DNA of 64,000 bases from Coix lacryma-jobi var. lacryma-jobi (lineage: Eukaryota; Streptophyta; Magnoliopsida; Poales; Poaceae): assembly GCA_009763385.1 (NCBI GenBank), contig CM019824.1, forward strand, positions 113,664,660 through 113,728,659, in the 5' to 3' direction. The translations under genes and the position numbers were made by a program. Positions within the stretch are counted from its first letter, which is position 1, and each line of letters begins with the position of its first letter. The notes below the pieces were generated by a model that worked only from the letters and a program-made list of their open reading frames with translations, was not told the DNA's origin and ran no database searches. Positions 35,288 to 46,596 of this stretch are shown one piece after another.

Positions 35288-36115
35288 CAGACCCCCAGGC
35301 CCCAGGTCAGACAGAAGGTCCCTCTTCAGAAGACTACGCTTCAATTAGAAACCCTAGAAGAGACTTCAGGAGTCAGCTCTCAAGTAGAAGACTAGATATC
35401 CCTCTAGTAGGATTAGAACATATTCTTATTCTAGAACTAGAAGAGAGAGAGAGAGAGAGAGGAAGAGATCAAGAGGAAGCTCCGGCCTGTCGGATCAACT
35501 GCTTCATCTTGTACCTGCGGATTCAAGTTCTTCATCGACTTGCTTCAACGATTGTTTCGGTAATCAACATCTATATTTAAGTTTGAGCCATTGTTCTTAT
35601 TGTTCTTAAGGTTGATGACTCTCTTTTGAGTACTTTAATTCTAGTCGCTCTAGAGTTAGAGTAGTTCGATAGTGTAAGCGTGGTCCTTAGACTTGATAGC
35701 TCATATTTACCTCCTATAACGCCGGTAGTAGTGGTAGCTCGCAAGGGTGACTCTTATGGCCTTGTTGATTCTTCTATAGTCTACTTACCTGTGTGTAGGC
35801 TCGGTAGGATTATACATTTGCATAAAAGAATCATACTCTGTTTGTGACCTTTTATGGCAACTTCCCCAATAAGAATAATATAAACATATCACTCTTAAGT
35901 TGGATATAGATAACCTTAGTGATCCCCTCTATGCTTTTAGCTTCTCCGTCCTTGTTAGTTACTCAGGGGTTATACACTTGAGACTCATCGCTATCCGTTC
36001 CTTTGGGTTCGATATTAAAACTGGGTTACTCCGGTGAAGTGCTACATCGGTAGATTTTATCTGTGCGCTTGCGGATAAAGTAGAGTGTGCATTAATTTAT
36101 ACAAACAAGCATTTC

Positions 36116-36133
36116 TGGCGCCATTGCCGGGGA
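36116..36133 (+). other. Primer-binding site of Athila A (tRNA-Asp)
   Basis: TGGCGCCATTGCCGGGGA, eight bases after the LTR, matches the complement of the plant tRNA-Asp 3' end with one mismatch. tRNA-Asp priming is usual for Athila elements. Confidence 0.9.
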
Positions 36134-36273
36134 ACGGTAGATCATTTTTCGTCTTGAGTATAACCTTGTATTGTACTTTTATACTTTATCTTTTACCTTT
36201 ATCTTTTACCTTTATACTTTACTTTATATTTTGCCTTTGTTTTTATCTTTTATATCTTTTTATTCTTTTCTCA

Positions 36274-37063
36274 ATGGATTTCTCAGAGCCAACCACTAGC
36301 TCCACAGATTCCATTCCACTGCACCAGTATACCTATCACACTGCCGTAGACTTAGAGTTGCCCAAATCTGCTAAGCCTATCCTTTCAGACAACTACGAGC
36401 TACGTTCATGTTTGATAGAAATGGTTAAGAATCAAATTTTTTCTGGCTTAGAAGACGAAAACCCACACATTCATTTAAATGAGTTTGAACAAACCTGTGC
36501 GTTCCTACATATCGCAGGCATGTCTGACGAAACCCTTAGATGGAAACTTTTTTCCATTCTCCTTAGAGGGAAAAGCCAAAACATGGTACCTTCAAACTGC
36601 ACCAAGTAAAAATGGGGATTGGAAAGAACTCTGCTCTAGCTTTTGCTTATAATACTTCCCTGTCTCCAAAATTATTTGTCTTCGCTTAGAGATTTTGTCC
36701 TTCATCCAAGAGGATAATGAGTCTCTAATTGCAGCCTGGGAAAGATTCAATAATCTTGTCCGCTCTAGTCCAGCCTTATCTATTCCAAACCCTGTCTTGC
36801 TTCAACACTTTTATAATGGTCTGAATAGAAAAACTTCTAACTACCTTAACTTAGCTTCAAACGGATCATTCCTACATACCCCAGCCTCTAAGACAAGGGA
36901 AATGTTACAAAACTTATCTCAAATCACTCCTACTCCTGAAGCTAAACCACAAGAACCACTAGAAGTAAATCTAGAAGCTGATCCTATATCTATTCTTAAT
37001 CATGAACAAACCTCAGTTTTAATTCCTAGTGAGGGAAACCTCAATCTTAGGAGACATCTTTGA
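36274..37063 (+). pseudogene. gag: Athila A gag (frameshifted, one stop)
   Basis: The frame opens at ATG 36274 and reads as Athila-type Gag (ELRSCLIEMVKNQIFSG followed by a helical region) up to a frameshift near 36575. The continuation in the next frame has TAA at 36650, then a gag segment with SLIAAWERFNNLVRS and LLQHFYNGL. It ends at 37063, where coding passes to the pol frame. No zinc knuckle was found, which is common for Athila Gag. Gag would form particles; this copy cannot give a full protein. Confidence 0.85.
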
Positions 37064-40000
37064 TTTTGAGGATGAATATCTTACCGAATTTGGTAATACC
37101 TTGAAATATCACACAATTAGGAAACCTCAAAATCAAAAATCATCTTTAGAAGAACTTACTGATAAGGTTTTCCTAAAAGAGACTACGAAGAAACTAATCT
37201 CTATAATAAGTCATGAATGGTTAGAAGAATCAGAACTTTCCACTGATACGATCCGCTTAAATTCACCTTCTACACACATTCAATGTCAAATCCATCAACA
37301 ACCCTTCGAAGCTCTCTATAATCCTATTGTGGGAATCAACATTATGTCTAAAACCTTTGCTCAAGATTTATTAAAACAAATACCACTTACCCCAACAGTT
37401 AAACTTTTAAAAACCCCTTTAGGACATGTTATTCCTAGCTCAGGAATCATGTATGTCCTGCCTGTCACAATAGATAATACTCCGCTACACTTAAGTTTTT
37501 ATATCTTTGATATTAAAGAGTTTAATCTGCTGATAGGCCAACCACTTAAGCAACTCATTCATGAAGGACAATTAGGGATCTTAAACTTCCATCTTGGGAA
37601 AAATCTTAAAGGAACCATACCTATCACCCACTCTCTAAATACTGAGAATGAATCATGTCCCGAGCCAGATCCTATGGAAGAAATTAAGGAAGCATCTTTT
37701 GAAATAATAAATGAATCCGAATATGAAGAAGATGCTCAGTTCTTCACTGAGGAAGAAGATAACACACCTGATCCAGATCCTTTAGATTCCTTAGAAGAAC
37801 CTCCTAAACCTCCCATAGAGTTAAAACCCTTACCTTCTGGGCTTCGATATGCTTTCTTGAATAATGATCCTGAATCTCCTGTAATCATAAATAATAATCT
37901 TACTCAGGAACAAACTTCTAGGTTGATCACTGTCTCAGAAAAGCATAAGTCAGCCTTTGGCTATTCACTACATGATTTAAAGGCAATCAACCCCGCTTTC
38001 TGCACCCATCGCATTCCTACTGATCCTAACATATCACCATCCAGAGAGCCACAACGCAGGCTTAACAATGCGATGAGAGAAGTAGTAAAGAAAGAGGTTT
38101 TGAAACTCTTGCACGCCGGGATCATTTATCCTGTGCCACACAGTGAGTGGGTAAGCCCTGTCCAAGTTGTGCCTAAAAAGGGAGGCATGACTGTGGTAAA
38201 TAATGAGAAGAATGAATTAATTCCACAAAGAACTGTTACTGGTTGGAGAATGTGCATTGATTACAGAAAATTAAACAAGGCAACTAAGAAAGATCATTTC
38301 CCGCTACCTTTCATAGACAAAATGTTAGAACGGTTAGCCAATCACTCTTTCTTTTGTTTTCTTGATGGATATTCTGGATATCACCAAATCCCAATCCATC
38401 CAGATGATCAAAGCAAAACCACTTTTACATGTCCATACGAAACTTATGCTTACCGCCGAATGTCTTTTGGATTATGTAATGCACCTGCTTCTTTTCAAAG
38501 ATGTATGATGTCTATATTTTCTGATATGATTGAAGAAATCATGGAAGTTTTCATGGATGACTTTTCTGTTTATGGAAAAACTTTTGATGTTTGTCTTGAA
38601 AATTTAGACAAGGTTTTACAAAGATGTGAAGAAAAGCACTTAGTCCTTAATTGGGAAAAATGTCATTTTATGGTTAAGGAAGGCATAGTGCTAGGTCATT
38701 TAGTATCAGAATGTGGAATTGAGGTAGACAAAGCTAAAATTGAAGTAATTGAACGTTTGCCTCCTCCAATTAATGTCAAAGGAATTCGATGTTTTCTTGG
38801 CCATGCCGGTTTTTACCGTAGATTTATAAAAGATTTTTCTTACATTGCAAGACCACTTACAAATCTTTTGGCCAAGGATGTTCCTTTTGAATTTGATGAT
38901 GCATGTTTAGAATCTTTTAACACTCTTAAGAAAGCGCTCACTTCTGCACCTATCATTCAACGTCCTAATTGGTCTCTACCCTTTGAGATCATGTGTGATG
39001 CAAGTGATTTTGCTGTAGGAGCTGTGCTGGGACAATATAAGGATAAAAAGCATCATGCAATCGCTTATGCCAGCAAAACTTTAACAGGACCTCAACTTAA
39101 TTATGCCACTACTGAAAAAGAACTTCTGGCTGTTGTTTTTGCTATAGACAAATTTAGATCTTATTTAGTGGGATCAAAGGTGATTGTTTTTACTGATCAT
39201 GCTGCATTAAAATACCTGCTCACTAAGAAAGATGCTAAGCCACGCTTAATAAGATGGGTTTTGTTACTCCAAGAGTTTGATTTAGAAATAAAAGATAAGA
39301 AAGGAGTAGAAAACTCTGTAGCTGATCACTTGTCTAGAATGTATTTTGAAAATCCGCAGGAATTGCCTATAAATGACTCACTCAGGGACGACATGCTTTT
39401 TCAAATCTCTAGATCTGACCCCTGGTATGCAGATATTGTCAATTTTATAGTTGCAGGGTATGTACCACCAGGAGCAAATAAGAAGAAGCTGGTCTATGAG
39501 AGCAGGATCCACATATGGGATGATCCATGTCTATTCAGAGTTTGCTCTGATGGATTACTCAGAAGATGTGTGCCAGCTGAAGAAGGAATCAAGATCATTG
39601 AACGTTGTCACTCTTCACCATATGGAGGACATTATGGGGCATTCCGAACGCATGCAAAGATCTAGCAAAGTGGATTTTTCTGGCCAACTATGTACCAAGA
39701 CACAAAAGACTTTTTCCGGAGGTGTGGATCATGTCAGAGGCATGGCAGCATCAACACCAGAGATGCCATGCCACTCACTAACAACCTTCAGATTGAGCTC
39801 TTCGACGTCTGGGGAATTGATTACATGGGACCATTCCCTAAATCAAGGAATCATGAGTATATTCTTGTTGCTGTCGACTACGTCTCAAAATGGGTCGAAG
39901 CAGTGCCATGTAAGTCTGCTAATGCAAGAAACTCTCAGAGGATGTTCGAGGAGATAATATTTCCAAGATTTGGAGTGCCAAGGATGGTAATTAGTGACGG

Positions 40001-40685
40001 AGGAACCCACTTCATTGACAAAGGCTTTCATAAATATCTGACAAATCATGGGATCCGTCACAATGTTGCCACTCCCTATCATCCTCAGACAAGTGGCCAA
40101 GCAGAAACATCAAACAAGCAAATCTAGAATATTCTGCAGAAAACAGTTGACGAGATGGGAACACAATGGAAAGATAGACTACCTGAAGCACTGTGGGCTT
40201 ACCGTACTGCCTACAAAACACCATTGGGGATGTCTCCATATCAACTCGTCTACGGAAAGACTTGTCACTTACCAGTAGAACTAGAATTCAAAGCTCACTG
40301 GGCAATCAAAAGATGGAACATGGACTTAGAAGCCGCAGGAGTCAAGAGGAAAATGCAACTCTCTGAACTAGATGAATGGCGCGAAAAAGCATATCATAAC
40401 GCGAAGATCTACAAAGAGAGAACAAAGAGGTGGCATGACAAAAGAATCAAGAAGAAGAGTTTCACTCCTGGAGACAAGGTATTACTTTTTAATTCCAGGG
40501 TAAAATTGTTCGGGCATGGAAAACTACGCAGCAAATGGGAAGGACCTTTCACGGTGGTAGCCACTTCATCACATGGAGCCATTACACTTCAAAATGACGA
40601 AGGTACGCTATTCAAAGTAAATGGACAACGTCTTAAGATTTTTCTAGAACCCAAAAAGAGTCCTGAAGAGTTGGATGTCATCTAA
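37029..40685 (+). pseudogene. pol: Athila A pol: protease-like region, reverse transcriptase, RNase H, integrase (two stops)
   Basis: A protease-like fold region (about 37270-37620) ends in LLIGQP but has NPIVG where the catalytic DTG or DSG is expected. Reverse transcriptase (about 38000-38800) includes WRMCIDYRKLNKAT and FMDD at about 38550-38561. RNase H (about 38970-39340) has MCDASDFAVGAVLG and FTDHAALKYLL. Integrase (about 39590-40300) has a CGSCQRHG zinc site, WGIDYMGPFP, ISDGGTHF and SGQAETSNKQ. TAG codons at 39663 and 40125 interrupt integrase. The frame ends at TAA 40683-40685. Confidence 0.93.
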
Positions 40686-40819
40686 TTCTTCGTTATCCCA
40701 TAGATTTACACCATCATCATTTTTCTGATAAGTTTGCGCATCGGGGATATATTTTCTGGGATTAGGATCAAGTTTGAAGACACCACGAGCGACGGACCCG
40801 CGAGATCCCACAGGGAGGG

Positions 40820-40850
40820 ACTGACCAGTCTCCTAGGGAGACCGACCGGT
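40820..40850 (+). promoter_or_regulatory. Paired boxes 21 bp apart upstream of the Athila A accessory ORF
   Basis: ACTGACCAGT at 40820-40829 and ACCGACCGGT at 40841-40850 repeat the LTR box pair with the same 21-bp step. The second ends 140 bp (119 + 21) before a TATA box. This suggests an internal promoter copied from, or shared with, the LTR. Confidence 0.55.
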
Positions 40851-40989
40851 CTGCCCTGGAGGCCCCTCGCCCTCTTCCTTCTTTCGTTACGTGTCCCGAC
40901 TCTTTCTCGTACCCATTCTGGTAACCTGATCCGTAGAATCAATAACTCCCGTAATGAACCTATCGTACCTATCATTCTGCCTCCTCAAC

Positions 40990-40996
40990 TATAAAA
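40990..40996 (+). promoter_or_regulatory. Candidate TATA box for the Athila A accessory ORF
   Basis: TATAAAA, 88 bp before the ATG at 41078. The stretch between is rich in CAGCAGCAA and CTCTC, like a plant 5' leader. Confidence 0.5.
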
Positions 40997-41077
40997 CCGC
41001 CCCATGCCTGCCTCTAGATTCATTACAGCCTCTCCTAGAAAACCAGCAGCAACAGAGCTCTCTTCCCACCAGCGCTA

Positions 41078-41722
41078 ATGGCCTCCTATCCATGGATCGA
41101 CCTCAACGACCCCGCCGACGACTCAGTGGCTCTTGTCGTCACCACATCTAAGGATCTTGCCATAACGCCGTTGAAGGAGATGGCTCTTGCTGACTCGCCT
41201 ACACCCATTGATACGATTCCGCCAGAAGAAACCTCGTTGCATCGTCAGCAAGCTTTCTACGCCCAAGCGGTGCCAGCAAGAGGACTTCCGACTTTCTCCG
41301 TCTCCAAAGAGATCCCGCTTCTTCCTCCTAGGCCCAATGAGACACTCGTCGGGCTGAAGACGAACAAACATGGGGAACCCACTCTCATAAAATACACATC
41401 CACAAATCCGCGCCCACGCTTTGAGGGAGTTCGTGGTCACCCTGAGCAGATCAAGGTCACTCCACCAGTAAACAGGGCACCCACCACTCCTAATATCGCA
41501 GCTAAACGCAAGAGGACCACCCAGCTAGATCACCTCGGGGACAGAATTGAAGAGCTTGAGAGAGATAATTTAGAACTCAAGCAGAGATACGCTTCTCTAG
41601 CCAAGACTACGAAAAAGATGGCTAATACGATGCATGAATATGTAACTAAACACATTAGCTTAAAGGACAAGGTCGTCAGTGTAGCCTCTACAATAACAAA
41701 TCTGCTCGAGGAAGAGAAGTAA
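41078..41722 (+). CDS. Athila A accessory ORF after pol, coiled-coil protein of unknown function (214 aa)
   Basis: An intact frame from an ATG in good plant context (GCTAATGG) in an element whose gag and pol are broken. I recognise no known domain. It starts MASYPWIDLNDP, has a proline-rich middle (residues about 45-145), a basic KRKR near 150 that could be a nuclear signal, and a heptad-like coiled coil at about 155-190 (IEELERDNLELKQRY). There is no signal peptide or membrane segment, so it is not a classical env although it sits in the env position. A TATA box and a box pair lie upstream. It may be a structural or host-interaction protein; function unknown. Confidence 0.7.
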   Translation: MASYPWIDLNDPADDSVALVVTTSKDLAITPLKEMALADSPTPIDTIPPEETSLHRQQAFYAQAVPARGLPTFSVSKEIPLLPPRPNETLVGLKTNKHGEPTLIKYTSTNPRPRFEGVRGHPEQIKVTPPVNRAPTTPNIAAKRKRTTQLDHLGDRIEELERDNLELKQRYASLAKTTKKMANTMHEYVTKHISLKDKVVSVASTITNLLEEEK

Positions 41723-43074
41723 GAAATAGTTCGTCGATAGTTGATAAGGCACTTGTGCTTGCAGAGTCTTGTGTCTAAGTCTAGTTTCGTTATGAGTTTT
41801 GTTTAGTTAATTCATTGTGTAATAAAAGTGCCTTGAATATCAATAAAGTTTTTGTTAGAGTTATCTTTTATTTTGTTATTGTGGATATATGTCTTGTCTC
41901 CACAAGTTGTGATTAGCAGAAAACAGAAAATAAGTGTGGGGGAGAAGACGACGACAGAATTACCGAAAATCAATCGCGAAAGCCGCATAAAACAGAAGAT
42001 ATCATTACCAAGATCACGCACCACGACGCGGGCCACGGTTGGGCCCTAAGCCCAACCGACCGGTTGGTGGACCCCACCGGTCGGTCAGGGGTTGACCCCT
42101 CTTGCCTCCTCTTTCGTCCACAGATCGGTACGCAACTACTACACTCTATTTTCTGATGTTCAAGCTTCTGTTCATATTAAAACCATATTCTCGCAGTTCA
42201 TGAACTTTAAAAAAGGAAAAGAATATTTTGACATGCTCATGGTATAGAATCTCACAACACCCTTTCTGAAAAGACCTGTTTTGATATTTTAAGAAACCTA
42301 TATTATCTAGAGTTGTTGTGGAATATGATAGAAGAATAATGAGAACTCAATTCTTATGGTATGAGCATTGGAGAACTTTACTTGCAAAGTTAAAAAGAGA
42401 TTAGCATACTTCTCCTTTGTAGTAAATAAGTTGCCTGCCAAAGTCATTTATAATCAATCAATTATTGTTTACTTTAATACTAAGTTCTTTGTTGAGAAAT
42501 TTATTATGCTCTAAAGATCGAGACCCTTGCAAATAAAAGAAAGATTCACTCTTCCGAAGTAGTATTGTATTAGAGGCATGGGCTATGCAAAAGTATGAAA
42601 TATGAGGAAAGAAAAAAGGACAAGTGTCCGACATACATCAGAGAAAAAAATATATATAATAGAAAAAGAAAAAGTATTATGATAAAAGTATGATAAAGAG
42701 AAAAAGAAGATAGCCCATGGTCCCTCTAATTGCAATATACCAGTAAGAGTGACAAAGTTTAATAAGATTAATGTCTTGATCTAAGAGTATAGTATACTTC
42801 TCCATTGGCTTAGTAACATAAAACTGCTCTTCACAAGTCAAATGCTTTGGTAAGGAATTGAAATGCTACAAAAGGAGAAGGAAAGCTATGACTTGTTTCA
42901 GAAATTTCAAAAACTCCAATGTCTTATACTAAAAAGGAAGGGGTGATCTGTTTCAACGATTCTATTCTCCAAACTTCTCAACGTTTTATGGTAAACACAG
43001 AAAGGTTTAATGTTTGATATCTTATGATCTAACCTTTTATCGAGGACGAGTAAAAGTCTTAGTGTGGGGGAGCT
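41723..43074 (+). other. Athila A 3' non-coding region and polypurine tract
   Basis: No supported gene. It contains a third box pair (ACCGACCGGT 42055-42064 and ACCGGTCGGT 42076-42085, again 21 bp apart), a GGACAAGTGTCC palindrome-like box at 42618 inside a purine-rich stretch (42600-42720), and the polypurine tract AGTGTGGGGGAGCT (43061-43074) abutting the 3' LTR. Confidence 0.75.
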
Positions 43075-44327
43075 TGTTGACACTAATTAACTCTTATTAT
43101 TAAAGGTCAATTAAGCATGAAAATGGATGAGTATATAAACTCCACCTTAGTATAGGGTTTAAAACTAACAAATTCCATGAGTTTTGGTGAATTGTGAATC
43201 CACAGGGACTAAACCAGGAAACCGCCTTCGATTCCTTCCCCTAGAAGGAAACCGGCGGGAGATAACGCATTCGGCAAGTCAGGAACCTTCCGGAATACTC
43301 CAGAGAACACCTAGAGACACCACGAGGAAAGGCACCCCGGTCCACTTTCAGGTGGGACCGACCGGTCCCCTGGGCCCACCGGTCGGTCTCCCCCTAGCGC
43401 CGTTGGCTTCCGTCTTCTACAAGCTACTTCCACCGCCTTTGAGGATCAATCTCAGCCCTACGTGAAGTCGGTTTGATCCAACGGTCGCGGTTGATCCCTC
43501 AGGGCTATATAAACAGACCCCCAGGCCCCAGGTCAGACAGAAGGTCCCTCTTCAGAAGACTATGCTTCAATTAGAAACCCTAGAACAGACTTCAGGAGTC
43601 AGCTCTCAAGTAGAAGACTAGATATCCCTCTAGTAGGATTAGAACCTAGTCTTATTCTAGAACTAGAAGAGAGAGAGAAAGGAAGAGATCAAGAGGAAGC
43701 TCCGGCCGGTCGGATCAACTTCTTCATCTTGTACCTGTGGATTCAAGTTCTTCATCGACTTGCTTCAATGATTGTTTCGGTAATCAACATCTATATTTAA
43801 GTTTGAGCCATTGTTCTTATTGTTCTTAAGGTTTATGACTCTCTTTTGAGTACTTTAATTCTAGTCGCTCTAGAGTTAGAGTAGTTGGATAGTGTAAGCG
43901 TGGTGCTTAGACTTGATAGCTCATATTTACCTCCTATAACGCCGGTAGTAGTGGTAGTTCGCAAGGGTGACTCTTATAGCCTTGTTGATTCTTCTATAGT
44001 CCACTTACCCGTGTGTAGGCTCGGTAGGATTATACATTTGCATAAAAGAATCATATTCTGTTTGTGACCTTTTATGGCAACTTCCCTAAAAAGAATAATA
44101 TAAACATATCACTCTTAAGTTGGATATAGATAACCTTAGTGATCCCCTCTATACTTTTAGCTTCTCCGTCCTTGTTAGTTACTCAGGGGTTATACACTTG
44201 AGACTCATCGCTATCCGTTCCTTTGGGTTCGATATTAAAACTGGGTTACTCCGGTGAAGTGCTACATCGGTAGATTTTATCTGTGCGCTTGCGGATAAAG
44301 TAGAGTGTGCATTAATTTATACCAACA
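43075..44327 (+). mobile_element. Athila A 3' LTR
   Basis: 1253 bp, copy of 34849-36107, with the box pair at 43357-43387 and TATA box at 43506-43513. It ends in ACCAACA and is followed by the right ATGTT duplication. Confidence 0.94.
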
Positions 44328-44662
44328 ATGTTTACAAGTGATATCTAGCTACTCATGGTGCTAAGGATGGTGGTAAATGTGCACTCCGATGATAACACGC
44401 TTCAAAGGTCCATTCTATACGCCGTAGCATCATTTGGTAGTAGTATCTCTCCCAAAATTACAATCCATGCATATGTGAACAAATTGAACCAAACTCATGA
44501 AGCACATATGTAGGGGGACCTATTACTACTAAAACCAAATTTGTGGTGATTGTCCAATTCTCTTATTCATGATCAAATTGCTTGGACAAGCAACTCAAAT
44601 TCAAATTGAATTTAATTCATATCTTTGTGAAGGTTGTCATCAATTACCAAAAAGGGGGAGAT
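44328..44662 (+). mobile_element. Sirevirus C 3' non-coding region, segment 2, with polypurine tract
   Basis: It begins with the ATGTT duplication and continues 34848. A TAGGGGGAC run lies near 44511, and AAAAAGGGGGAGAT (44649-44662) abuts the LTR start at 44663. Confidence 0.8.
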
Positions 44663-46544
44663 TGAAAGCCATATGTTTGGTTTTGGATAATTGAGACAAC
44701 CAAGTAGACTAACCATTATTCTAGTGTTATGAATGAGAAAGGTTATGTCCTTATCCAAGGTTGAGCAAGGATGGCACACATGGTGTTGGTGATGGCCACA
44801 AAGGGTGATCAAGTGCTCATATCTTGGAAAATAAGAAAGAGAAAAACAAAATCCTATGGGCTCAAGGCAAAGGTATAAAATAGGATATTTGTTTTGCTGG
44901 TCAAGACGCAATAGAGTGTGTGATCGGGTTTAGGATAGATAACCGTACTATAAAGAGGGGAAATCTTTAATTACAATGGTTATCTAGTGCCACTAAGTGT
45001 GAGTCTCATTTGCATTTGCATTACGCTTAGTGACGTGGTGAGAGTAACTCTAAAAATTCTTTGTGAAAATGCTAACTTAAGTGTCCAATTCACTTTGGAA
45101 TACCTTGGTAAAGTTAGCACTTAAAACGAGTGAAATTAGAGGAGGCAAATTGGCTTAAAGGAGCTACCACCAGAATTTCTCGTTGACGGAGCTAACATTG
45201 CCGAGAAGGGGTGCTCTGTTTGAGGCCAATATCTTCAAGAAATTTGTTTGAGCTTAGCAAGAAATTCTGGTTGAGAAATAGTGTTGTGCATGCATGTGTC
45301 TGGGAGAGAGAGAAATAGAGAGAGGGTGGCGTGAGAGAAAGTGAGCTCAACCAGCAATTCGTCAATCCCTCACAAGAATTTCTCGTTGAGGGGAGACAAG
45401 GTTGCATGCGTGTGTTAGTGAGAGAAAAGGAGAGCTCAACCGGTAATTTCTCTCCTCCCTCATAAGAATTTCTTGTTCAACTCAGATCTAGCCCTTTGAT
45501 TGGAGGGGTTGTGACTGTTGGGGTCATGTTTTGTACGGTGGAAGGTGGGCTGGATTTCCTCTGACGCCTCCTCCTTCTCTCAGACCTCTTCTTCCCCATT
45601 CTTGCCTTTGGAAGAACCCTAAGTAAGAGAAGAAGAAAGCTCTCTCCCTCTCTTCTCCCACTCCCAAGGATTTTTGCTCCATTCTAGTGAGAGTAGCTCT
45701 AGTGATTGATCTTGAGAGCTTCAAGAGCATCTCCTCCCTCTCCTCTCCATCTCCTAGCTTGTTGGTCTTTTGGGAGAGGATTTGGGGGAAAACCTAGTGA
45801 TTGTGCATTTGTGATTCATTTGGTGGCACTAGGTGATTGTTGTGATTGTGGATTTCTTATTACTCTTAGTGATTGCCGTCACCTAGACGGTTGGTGATTT
45901 GGTGATTGGTGAGGGGATTTGGTGATTGTGTCCGCCCCGAATCAAAGTGCTTGTAAGGGGTTTCTTGTGCCTTCCCCGGCAGAGCGCCAAAGGTAACTCT
46001 AGTGGATTGCTCGTAGCTTGTGGATCCCCATCTTGTGGTCTGGTTGTGCGGCACCCAATTGAGGGTTTGGCGTGTGATGCCAATTAGCTCGTGAACTTCC
46101 AAGTGGGTGAATCGCTACAACGGGGACGTAGCTTGCTGGCAAGCAAGTGAACCTCGGAGGAAAAATCATTGTGTCATCTTGTCTCCGTGGTATTCATTGG
46201 TATCCATTTATTGATCTCTTGCCCGGCTCGGTATACACACTTCTATCACTTGTATTTACCTTTATTACATTCTTGCAAGTGATAATTATCTTCTTGTAGC
46301 TAGTTAAAATTACCTATCTTGTGTAGTGGTAATTTTTGTTGCTCATTTAGTTGTAAAATAGCAACATAGACATTGTGTGACATAGAGATTATAATTAACT
46401 AGAATTGTGGATAGGTGGCTTGCACCTTTGTAGAGCTAGCGCAAAACTTGCTTCGTCATTTAGTTGTCTAATAAGCTTGCTTAAGTGTTGTTGTAGAAAT
46501 TTTTATAGGCTATTCACCCCTCTCTAGCCATTTAGGACCTTTCA
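44663..46544 (+). mobile_element. Sirevirus C 3' LTR
   Basis: It runs from TGAAAGCC to ACCTTTCA, 1882 bp, with a perfect 6-bp terminal inversion TGAAAG/CTTTCA right after a polypurine tract. Sequence differs from the A and B type LTRs. Variants of AGAATTTCTCGTTGA and its reverse occur at about 45172, 45260, 45373 and 45463. No second copy is in the window; the rest of the element is off to the left. Confidence 0.82.
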
Positions 46545-46596
46545 GCCCTGCCTGATTGAAGATTCCGCCGAGTTCTAGCTTACTCCTACTCCTAGG
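46545..46596. other. Short unassigned gap between Sirevirus C and the Tat element
   Basis: About 50 bp with no recognised feature. GCCCT (46545-46549) should be the right target duplication of Sirevirus C. Confidence 0.4.

Larger units (their letters stand above)
34849..36107 (+). mobile_element. Athila A 5' LTR
   Basis: It starts TGTTGACACTAATT and ends in ACAAACA, 1259 bp. It contains a box pair at 35131-35161, a TATA box at 35280 and a GA microsatellite at about 35446-35461. The 3' half is clearly related to the LTR of Athila-like element B. Confidence 0.94.
34849..44327 (+). mobile_element. Athila A: Ty3/gypsy retrotransposon (nested)
   Basis: A 9.48-kb element with LTRs 34849-36107 and 43075-44327, a tRNA-Asp primer-binding site, gag, pol, an accessory ORF after pol, and ATGTT duplications (34844-34848, 44328-44332). 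The reverse transcriptase and the primer site are typical of the Athila branch. About 30 differences are seen between the LTRs (2-2.5%), plus length change in a GA run. Gag and pol are broken, so this copy is not autonomous. Confidence 0.93.

Noticed and set aside
36116..36133. Possible tRNA-Asp or tRNA-Met gene fragments at primer sites
   Set aside because: Only the 12-18 bases complementary to the tRNA 3' end are present; no cloverleaf arms.
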